DNA of 27,184 nucleotides from NCBI GenBank assembly GCA_910577885.1, contig CAJTNK010000017.1, positions 1 through 27,184 of the forward strand, in the 5' to 3' direction. This DNA comes from an uncultured Rikenella sp. Its GTDB lineage: Bacteria > Bacteroidota > Bacteroidia > Bacteroidales > Rikenellaceae. The translations under genes and the position numbers were made by a program. The notes under the pieces were generated by a model. That model was not told where the DNA came from and did not search any database. It saw only the letters and a program-made list of their open reading frames with translations. Positions 1-6,516 of this stretch are shown one piece after another. Every line of letters begins with the position of its first letter. The stretch's first letter is position 1.

Positions 1-33
1 CGTGCCGAGAGCAGAGCGGGCTTGCACGCTTTG

Positions 34-99
34 CCGAGGTAGCGCGAGGAAACCGTAGGTAAAAGGTACAGTACCCTCCCTGTGTCACTGATGACAGGA
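34..99. repeat. Tail module of the intergenic repeat family, copy at left window edge
   Basis: This stretch matches 22129-22190 closely. Both contain GCGAGGAAACCGTAGGTAAA, then AGGTAYAGTACC and a TCC-rich end, then a small hairpin TGTCA-N4-TGACA (83-96 here, loop CTGA; 22175-22188 there, loop CGAA). The AGTACCCTCC at 70-79 is the inverse of the GGAGGGTACT found at the left ends of the full-length elements further right, so this is probably the right end of an element that begins before the window. It lies just past the 3' end of the DUF1963 gene, as the other copy lies past the 3' end of the Omp85 gene. Confidence 0.75.
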
Positions 100-104
100 C
101 ATAC

Positions 105-144
105 AAAAAAGGGGATGAGTCATAAAAAACTCATCCCCTTTTTT
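105..144 (-). terminator. Strong intrinsic terminator of the minus-strand operon
   Basis: A perfect inverted repeat GGGGATGAGT (111-120) / ACTCATCCCC (129-138) with an 8-nt loop is flanked by A6 (105-110) and T6 (139-144). The symmetrical A and T runs mean it could stop transcription in both directions. It lies 30 nt beyond the stop codon of the DUF1963 gene. A second, outer inverted repeat, AGGACATAC (96-104) with GTATGTCCT (155-163), encloses the whole hairpin. Confidence 0.93.
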
Positions 145-173
145 GATTATGGAGGTATGTCCTATAGTGCTGG

Positions 174-791
174 TTAACTGCACTGCCAAGCATACTCGAC
201 GTTATCGAAGTTTTTGTTTTTCAAGTCCTCCGTATCTATAAAGAACTGAGCATTCCCATCATCGCCAAACATGATGCCACATTGCTCATCAGATTCCATC
301 TGGAACAACATCGTGTAATCCTCGTCCTCCTCAAGCTCGGTATCGTAGACGAAAAACGGCTCGCCGCCGACCAGATGTCCCGGCGAGAACCAGTCGTCCG
401 TTTCGCTCTTAAATTCATACCGGCCCTCACCCTCATACGGCTTATCGTTTTCGTACGCCTCCTCAAAGGGGTTTTTCGACAGCAAGACGGATGCATCCTT
501 TTTGTATTCGGGAATATAGATCACTCGACAAGGTGAGTCGAGGCCATACATCTCTTTGTCGGAGACGTAGAATTGCAAAAGCCCCTGTTCCGGAAGTTTG
601 TTGACGTGCGGCATCTCGTCGAGGTTGATCTGTGCCAGGAACATCATCGGCTTCCCATCCTGATCCCGCGGATAGTCGGCCTCGCTTTCGAGATACGGGC
701 AACCGCCGCACTTGCTCTCCCAAGGCTGCGTCTCGCCTTCCGTTAAATTCAGTTCAATGGCATCGTATGCCCCTTTTGGTTTTTGTGTCAT
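174..791 (-). CDS. DUF1963 / YwqG-family protein
   Basis: A 205-aa soluble, acidic protein without a signal peptide or membrane segment. It has the layout of the DUF1963 (YwqG) family: an N-terminal glycine-rich GGxPY block, the stretch MFLAQINLDEMP (about residues 50-61), LLQFYVS, a RVIYIPEY strand, then HLVGGEPFF, and near the C-terminus MLFQMESDE and a GIMFGDDGNAQFFI block. The family has no established biochemical role. Unusual here is the pair of cysteines in KCGGCPY (about residues 27-31), with two more at EQCGI and the C-terminal WQCS; four cysteines could bind a metal or form a redox pair, but that is inference. It is the last gene of the minus-strand run, 31 nt after yidC, and ends at the terminator at 105-144. 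Confidence 0.85.
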   Translation of the reverse strand: MTQKPKGAYDAIELNLTEGETQPWESKCGGCPYLESEADYPRDQDGKPMMFLAQINLDEMPHVNKLPEQGLLQFYVSDKEMYGLDSPCRVIYIPEYKKDASVLLSKNPFEEAYENDKPYEGEGRYEFKSETDDWFSPGHLVGGEPFFVYDTELEEDEDYTMLFQMESDEQCGIMFGDDGNAQFFIDTEDLKNKNFDNVEYAWQCS

Positions 792-822
792 GAGTGAAAA
801 AATTAAAAAGTTTGGTTAATTA

Positions 823-2739
823 TTACCGTTTCCCCCCGCCGCGCTGCTGTTGCTGCTGCTTGCGCATCGCCTCCTGCTGACGCTGCATCTCTTCCAGGCG
901 CTGCTGCCATTTCGACTTCTTGACCGGCTTTTTGGCGTTCTCCATCATCTGCGCATGGAGTTTCTTGTCGTCCACCAGGTAGCGGAAGGCGAAAGTCTGT
1001 CCGATCGTGATGATGTTCGAGAGCAGGTAGTAGTAGCACAGCCCCGCCGCATAGTTGTTGAACCACACGAGCAGCATGATCGGCATCAGGTAGAGCATCA
1101 TGAACTTCATGCCCGGCATCTGTTGGTTGCTCATGCCGGCCGACTGGGCGTAGTTGATTTTCGAGCTGATGAACAGCGATACGGCCATCAAAAGCGCAAA
1201 CAGACTGACATGATCCCCGTAGAACGGAATGCTGAACCCGTGCGGGAAGTTCCAAATGCTGTCATACGACGAGAGATCATCGGCCCAGAGGAACGACTTG
1301 TCGCGCAACTCGATCGCCGCCGGAAAGAAGCGGAACATGGCGATCAGAATCGGGAACTGGATCAGCATCGGCAGACACCCGCCCATCGGATTGACCCCGG
1401 CCGACTTGTAGAGCTGCATCATCGCCTGCTGTTTCTTCATGGCATCCTCTTTCCGCGGATATTTTTCGTTGAGTTTGTCGATATCCGGTTTCAAAAGGCG
1501 CATGCGTGCCGTCGAGAGGTAAGACTTGTAGGTGAGCGGGAAGATCAACAGCTTGATCAACACCGTCAGAATCAGAATGACGATTCCGAAATTGGCGATG
1601 TAGCTCCCCAGGAAGTCGAATACCGGAATCACCACATAGCGGTTGATCCACCCGATAATCCACCAGCCGAGCGGTACGAGTTTCTGAAATTCCCAATCTC
1701 CGTACTGCTTCAAGATCGAGTATTTGTTCGGTCCGAAGTAAAATTGCAGATCATATCCCTGCGTCGTCGCCGCAGAGTAGGGCAGTGTCATGGTCGCCGA
1801 GAAGTCCTTGATGTTGGTATCCGTCGGCGGAAAAGTATTGTACTTCAAATCAGCCGACGCAAACAACGCCTCGTCCGCGGCCACGATGATCGACGAGAAG
1901 AACTGCTGTTTGAACGCTACCCACTGCACCTTGGTCTTCACCTCTTCCTCTTCGGTGCCGGTCGACATGCCGAGCTCTTCGATCGAACTCTCGCCCGGGT
2001 ATTTGTAGGCAATCGTCGTGTAGTTGTTTTCGTTCTGGAACCCTTTCTCCTCCTGCGGCGAGATGATGTTCCAAGCCAATGTCATGTCACTTTGATTCGG
2101 CACGATCGCCCCTTTCAAGTGCGTGAGGTCGATCTTCATGTCCATCAGGTAGTTGTCCGGCCGAATCGTGTAGCGATACTCCAGGTACGAAGCCTCCGTG
2201 GTATCCGCGTAGAGCCGGAAAGCGATCGTGCTGTCGGAAACCTCCCGTGCCGTGAAGTAGAAGTCCGCCGTATTGATCTGTGCCGGTGCAAAGAGATTCA
2301 GATTGAACCGCGACCCTGCCTCCGTAAACAACATCAACGGATCTCCGTTATACTTTTTGTAGTCCTTGAGCTCGGCCGCCGCAATCCGCCCCCCCTTATT
2401 CGAGAAGGTGAGCCGAAAGAGTTCATTCTCAAGCGTATAAAACTCTTCCGTCCCCGCCAGCTGCCGGTCGAACGCCTCGCCGTAAATTACTTGCCGTCCC
2501 GGAGTCGTAGTATGCTGCCGTACCCCCGCCTGCTTCTCCGCAACAGCGGTCGAATCCCCCTGTGCCTGTTGTTGCTGCATCCGCAGCCGTTCCATCTCCA
2601 CCCGAGCTACCGAATCGGCGATCCGTTGTTGTTCCAACTGTTGTTCCCGCCGCTCGGTGTATTGTTTGTTGTTGTACCAGCTGAACCCGAACAGGATCAG
2701 GCCGATCACCAACAAACCGATCAATGTGTTTTTATTCAT
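823..2739 (-). CDS. yidC: Membrane protein insertase YidC (Oxa1 family)
   Basis: A 638-aa inner-membrane insertase that folds and inserts membrane proteins alone or with SecYEG. Residues 4-21 form the first membrane segment. It is followed by a Gln/Arg-rich linker and a periplasmic beta-domain (roughly 75-350), as in Gram-negative YidC. The Oxa1 core covers about 365-590, with blocks KLLIFPLTYKSYLSTARM, VNPMGGCLPMLIQFPI and WFNNYAAGLCYYYLLSN. The groove residue that is Arg366 in E. coli is Lys here (VLIKLLIFPL). The C-terminal tail (about 595-638) is basic and glutamine-rich, as expected for a ribosome-contacting extension. It lies 33 nt downstream of pyrG; I know the pyrG-yidC pairing as common in Bacteroidales. 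The same 13 bases, TAATTAACCAAAC, occur at the stops of pyrG and yidC. Confidence 0.98.
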   Translation of the reverse strand: MNKNTLIGLLVIGLILFGFSWYNNKQYTERREQQLEQQRIADSVARVEMERLRMQQQQAQGDSTAVAEKQAGVRQHTTTPGRQVIYGEAFDRQLAGTEEFYTLENELFRLTFSNKGGRIAAAELKDYKKYNGDPLMLFTEAGSRFNLNLFAPAQINTADFYFTAREVSDSTIAFRLYADTTEASYLEYRYTIRPDNYLMDMKIDLTHLKGAIVPNQSDMTLAWNIISPQEEKGFQNENNYTTIAYKYPGESSIEELGMSTGTEEEEVKTKVQWVAFKQQFFSSIIVAADEALFASADLKYNTFPPTDTNIKDFSATMTLPYSAATTQGYDLQFYFGPNKYSILKQYGDWEFQKLVPLGWWIIGWINRYVVIPVFDFLGSYIANFGIVILILTVLIKLLIFPLTYKSYLSTARMRLLKPDIDKLNEKYPRKEDAMKKQQAMMQLYKSAGVNPMGGCLPMLIQFPILIAMFRFFPAAIELRDKSFLWADDLSSYDSIWNFPHGFSIPFYGDHVSLFALLMAVSLFISSKINYAQSAGMSNQQMPGMKFMMLYLMPIMLLVWFNNYAAGLCYYYLLSNIITIGQTFAFRYLVDDKKLHAQMMENAKKPVKKSKWQQRLEEMQRQQEAMRKQQQQQRGGGKR

Positions 2740-2772
2740 GAGAGAATGTGTATGCGTCTTTGGTTTGGTTAA

Positions 2773-4395
2773 TTACTCTTTGGCGCCCTGATATTCGAGC
2801 GCGGCCCGCACGAAGTCGACGAACAACGGATGCGGGTTCACCACCGTACTCTTGTACTCCGGATGGTACTGCACGCCGACGAACCACGGATGCCCCTGCA
2901 CTTCGACCACTTCGACCAGATTGGTGTCCGGGTTGATCCCCGTGGCGATCATCCCGGCCTCTTCCAAAGCCGCCTTGTACTTGTTGTTGAATTCGTACCG
3001 ATGCCTGTGCCGTTCGCTGATTTCGGCTTTTTTGCCGTAAGCCTGCCAAGCGTGCGACCCTTCCATCAACCGACACGGATAGGCTCCCAAGCGCATCGTT
3101 CCGCCCTTTTCCGTAATACCTTTCTGTTCTTCCATCAGGTCGATCACCGGATCCGGTGTCGCCCCGGTCTCCGTGGAGTTCGCCTCGGTCAGCCCCAGCA
3201 CGTTCCGCGCAAACTCGATCACACAGCACTGCATCCCGAGACAAATCCCCAGGAAAGGCACGCGATTCTCCCGGGCATACTTCACCGCCGTAATCTTCCC
3301 TTCCAACCCCCGGTGTCCGAATCCCGGCGCCACGAGAATCCCGCTCATCTCGCCAAGCATCTCCGCCACATTCTGCTCCGTGATCTTCTCCGCATTCACA
3401 TACTCCAACCGCACCTTCACCCGATTCGTCGCCCCGGCATGTACAAAAGCCTCGCTGATCGACTTGTAAGCATCCGGCAACTCGGTGTATTTCCCCACCA
3501 GCGCAATCCGTACTTCGCCCCGATCCGGCTGTTTGACCCGCCCCACAAAATCGCGCCACTTTTCAAGGTCGATCGGCCGTTCGGCATCGAGCCCCAACTT
3601 CCGCAGCGCCACGGTATCCAAGTTCTGATCCAGCATCATCAAAGGCACCTCGTAAATGGTGGGCACGTCCATCGACGCCACCACCGCATCCGGCTCGACA
3701 TTGCAGAACAAAGCCACCTTCCGCTTCACCTCCTCGGTCAACGCCATCTCCGACCGAAGAACCAGAATATCCGGCTGCAACCCATTCTCCTGCAGCTGTT
3801 TCACCGAGTGTTGGGTCGGTTTCGTTTTCAGCTCTCCGCTGGCCCGCATATACGGAATCAGCGTCAAGTGCACCACCAGCGTATTCCGGAAGCCGAGTTC
3901 ATACCGCAGCTGCCGCACCGACTCGATGTACGGCAGCGACTCGATATCGCCCACCGTCCCCCCGATCTCGGTAATCACCACATCATAATCGTGCTTGGTC
4001 CCCAAAAGCTGAATACGCCGTTTGATCTCGTCGGTGATGTGCGGAATGACCTGTACGGTCTTCCCCAAAAATTCTCCCCGCCGTTCCTTGTTAATAACGC
4101 TTTGGTAGATCCGCCCCGTAGTCACGTTATTGGCCTGCGAGGTCGGCCGCCCCAGGAACCGTTCGTAATGCCCGAGGTCCAAATCGGTCTCGGCCCCGTC
4201 CTCCGTCACATAGCATTCGCCGTGTTCATACGGATTGAGCGTCCCCGGATCGACGTTGATATACGGGTCGAGTTTCTGAATCGTCACCGAATACCCTCTG
4301 GCCTGCAACAACTTGGCCAACGAAGCCGCAATAATCCCCTTGCCCAGCGAAGAGGCGACGCCGCCCGTCACAAAAATATATTTCGTCTGTTTCAT
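2773..4395 (-). CDS. pyrG: CTP synthase
   Basis: A 540-aa cytosolic enzyme that converts UTP to CTP with ATP and glutamine, the last step of de novo pyrimidine nucleotide synthesis. The N-terminal synthetase domain (about 1-268) begins with the P-loop-like GGVASSLGKGIIAASLAKLL and contains DLGHYERFLG and the EIGGTVGDIES block. The C-terminal class I glutamine amidotransferase domain (about 290-535) carries the nucleophile Cys385 in GICLGMQ and the His-Glu pair in QYHPEY. The length is normal for the family. The start codon has an SD-like AAGGA five bases ahead (ACAAGGACGATG), the same arrangement as before the lytic transglycosylase gene. The gene lies 18 nt after the DUF349 gene and 33 nt before yidC. 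Confidence 0.99.
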   Translation of the reverse strand: MKQTKYIFVTGGVASSLGKGIIAASLAKLLQARGYSVTIQKLDPYINVDPGTLNPYEHGECYVTEDGAETDLDLGHYERFLGRPTSQANNVTTGRIYQSVINKERRGEFLGKTVQVIPHITDEIKRRIQLLGTKHDYDVVITEIGGTVGDIESLPYIESVRQLRYELGFRNTLVVHLTLIPYMRASGELKTKPTQHSVKQLQENGLQPDILVLRSEMALTEEVKRKVALFCNVEPDAVVASMDVPTIYEVPLMMLDQNLDTVALRKLGLDAERPIDLEKWRDFVGRVKQPDRGEVRIALVGKYTELPDAYKSISEAFVHAGATNRVKVRLEYVNAEKITEQNVAEMLGEMSGILVAPGFGHRGLEGKITAVKYARENRVPFLGICLGMQCCVIEFARNVLGLTEANSTETGATPDPVIDLMEEQKGITEKGGTMRLGAYPCRLMEGSHAWQAYGKKAEISERHRHRYEFNNKYKAALEEAGMIATGINPDTNLVEVVEVQGHPWFVGVQYHPEYKSTVVNPHPLFVDFVRAALEYQGAKE

Positions 4396-4413
4396 CGTCC
4401 TTGTGGTTGGTAG

Positions 4414-6378
4414 TTATTCTTGCTCCGCGCCCTTCTCCTCGGTGGTTTCCGCCTCCGCAACCGGAGTCGACTCCGGAGCCAGGGTCTGATTCGTACTTGT
4501 GCTCGGTCTCGATTTCTGATTCTGAGCCGGCCGGTCGATCATTCTGACCTGTTCGACCATCGTGGCAATCTGCTCTTTGGCCCGTTCGATCTTGTTCCGC
4601 ACCTCTTTCATCAGTCCTTCGGCATTCTTCGACCGGGCAAAGAACCCGATATTATTCTCCCAGATCTGAATATCGGCCTCGATCTGTCGAATCTTCGCCA
4701 AAATCCGGTCGCGCTCCTGCCCGAGCCGCTTCGCCCCTCCTTCCTGAATTTTGGAGACTTTCTCGCGGAAATTGCGCATGTGGCGTTCCCGTTCTTCCCC
4801 CCGCAGCTGTTCGAACAGCCCGTCCACCACCTGGCGGAACTCGGCCTGGATGGCCTCTTTCTTCTTGATCGGCACGAAACCGATCTCAGCCCACCTCCGC
4901 TGGTACTCCTTGATGGTGTCGAAAGTCATGGCAGCCTTCTCCTGCAACCGAGCCCGCATCTCTGCGAGCAGAGACTCCTTCTTGGTCAGGTTCTCAGCAT
5001 ATTGCGAGTCCTGGTTGCCGAAGTGTTCGGCCTTGCGGGCAAAAAAACGATCGCTGGCCGCCCGGAACCGTTTCCAAACCTGTTCCGAGTGTTTCCGCGA
5101 GGTGGCGCCGATCTCTTTCCACTTCTTCTGCAAGGCTATCAACGCATCGGTAGTCGCCTTCCAATCCTCGCTCTCCTGCAGCGCCTCCGCCTGCACGCAC
5201 AAATCCAGTTTAGCCTGCAAATTATCCGCAATCTCGGACTTCATCCCCTGGTAGAAAGCCCGTTTGGCTTCGAAAAAGCGATCGCAAGCCCCCCGGAACC
5301 GTTCGTAAATCTTCGTATTGTCTTTCTTCGGCGCAAATCCGATGGTTTTCCACACTTTCTGAATCTCGATGATCTGCTCCGAAGCGGCATTCCACTCCTT
5401 GTGCGACGAGCATCCGCTTTCGACCAGCTCTTCGACCTTCTCGCACAGTTCGGTTTTCAAAGCCAGGTTCTGTTTCTGCTCAGCCTTGAGCCCTTCGAAA
5501 TACTCCTGGTGGCGTTTGTTGATCTGCGTGCTGGCCGCCTTGAATCGATCCCACAGCGCTTCCTTGCACTCCGCCGCTACAGGTCCCACCTCGCGCCACT
5601 GGTCGTGCAGTTTCTGCAGTTTGTGGAACGCCTCGGTGACATTCTCCTCCAGCATCAACGCCTCGGCCTCTTCGGCCAGCGCGGTCTTCGCCTCGTAGTT
5701 TTTCTTGAGGTCCAGGTCGCGCAGCTCTTTGTTGATCTTTATATAGTTATAGAAATTTTCGACATGATGGTGGTAAGTCTCCCAGAGGTCCTTGATTTTC
5801 TCCTGCGGCACGATTCCGGCCTCTTTCCACCGCTGTTGCAACTCACGGAACGTATTGAAGGTCTGCCCCAGCGTCTCGCTCCCGTTGACCAGCTCTTTGA
5901 GCTCTTCGATGATCTGCAACTTCGCGGCATAGGCCCGTTCCTTTTCCTCTTCCGCCCGGTTGGCGAAAGCGTCGCGTTTTTCGCGGTATTTCAGCAGCAG
6001 GGCCTTGAATTTCGCTTCGCAATCGCTGGCCGCCGGAACGAAATCCGCCGCTTCCCCCCCCGCCGCGACAAACGCGGCCCGTTGTGCCTCGATCTCGGCC
6101 CGTCCGGCCTTGTAAAAAGCGATCTTCGCCGCCTCGACCTCGCCGCGCAGCTGTTGCACCGGCCGCTCGTCCAGCATCCCGGACAACAGGTCGATCAGTT
6201 CCGCCTGCGTTTTGTTCGCATACGGATTGCCTCCGTCCGTGTCGGCAGCGACAGCCGTCGTTTCCGCCGCGGTAGTTTCCTGCGTAGTTTCGACAGCGGT
6301 CTCCGCCGCTGCGAATTGCTCCTGCGCGTCGCCTGCGGCGACCGGGACCGGAGCAGAAGTCAAACCTTGACTTTCCAT
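4414..6378 (-). CDS. DUF349-repeat coiled-coil protein
   Basis: A 654-aa acidic, largely helical cytosolic protein. At least five DUF349 repeats are visible, each with a core like W+xIGxxPxxxxxxxxxxFRxAxDxFF; their starts read RWKEAGIVPQ, QWREVGPVAA, VWKTIGFAPK, KWKEIGATSR and RWAEIGFVPI. The first 100 residues are Ala/Thr/Glu-rich and low in complexity, and the C-terminal tail after about residue 590 is polar and disordered. The biochemical role of DUF349 proteins is not established. I chose the ATG at 6378 (start MESQG). An in-frame ATG at 6471 would add 31 Arg/Gly/Cys-rich residues unlike the rest of the protein. That upstream start has an AGGA ahead of it, so it is not excluded. A promoter candidate lies at the end of uvrA. 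Confidence 0.85.
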   Translation of the reverse strand: MESQGLTSAPVPVAAGDAQEQFAAAETAVETTQETTAAETTAVAADTDGGNPYANKTQAELIDLLSGMLDERPVQQLRGEVEAAKIAFYKAGRAEIEAQRAAFVAAGGEAADFVPAASDCEAKFKALLLKYREKRDAFANRAEEEKERAYAAKLQIIEELKELVNGSETLGQTFNTFRELQQRWKEAGIVPQEKIKDLWETYHHHVENFYNYIKINKELRDLDLKKNYEAKTALAEEAEALMLEENVTEAFHKLQKLHDQWREVGPVAAECKEALWDRFKAASTQINKRHQEYFEGLKAEQKQNLALKTELCEKVEELVESGCSSHKEWNAASEQIIEIQKVWKTIGFAPKKDNTKIYERFRGACDRFFEAKRAFYQGMKSEIADNLQAKLDLCVQAEALQESEDWKATTDALIALQKKWKEIGATSRKHSEQVWKRFRAASDRFFARKAEHFGNQDSQYAENLTKKESLLAEMRARLQEKAAMTFDTIKEYQRRWAEIGFVPIKKKEAIQAEFRQVVDGLFEQLRGEERERHMRNFREKVSKIQEGGAKRLGQERDRILAKIRQIEADIQIWENNIGFFARSKNAEGLMKEVRNKIERAKEQIATMVEQVRMIDRPAQNQKSRPSTSTNQTLAPESTPVAEAETTEEKGAEQE

Positions 6379-6484
6379 CTCTGTGTAAGGTGTTTGTTGG
6401 TTCCTCGTGTACTGTCCAAAAAAACATCCGCCTGCTCCGAAGAACCTTCGCGCTCCGGAACGGGCGGACATCCGAACTGTCCTA

Positions 6485-6516
6485 CAAAATTAGGAAGATT
6501 TTTCGCCATTCTCAAA
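6485..6516 (-). promoter_or_regulatory. Bacteroidetes-type promoter for the DUF349-pyrG-yidC block
   Basis: Read on the minus strand, TTTG (6516-6513) is followed after exactly 20 nt by TAATTTTG (6492-6485). This fits the Bacteroidetes consensus TTTG-N19-21-TAnnTTTG. The -7 box overlaps the stop codon of uvrA. Transcription would start near 6480, giving the preferred ATG at 6378 a leader of about 100 nt. This would let the four downstream genes be expressed apart from uvrA. Confidence 0.65.
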
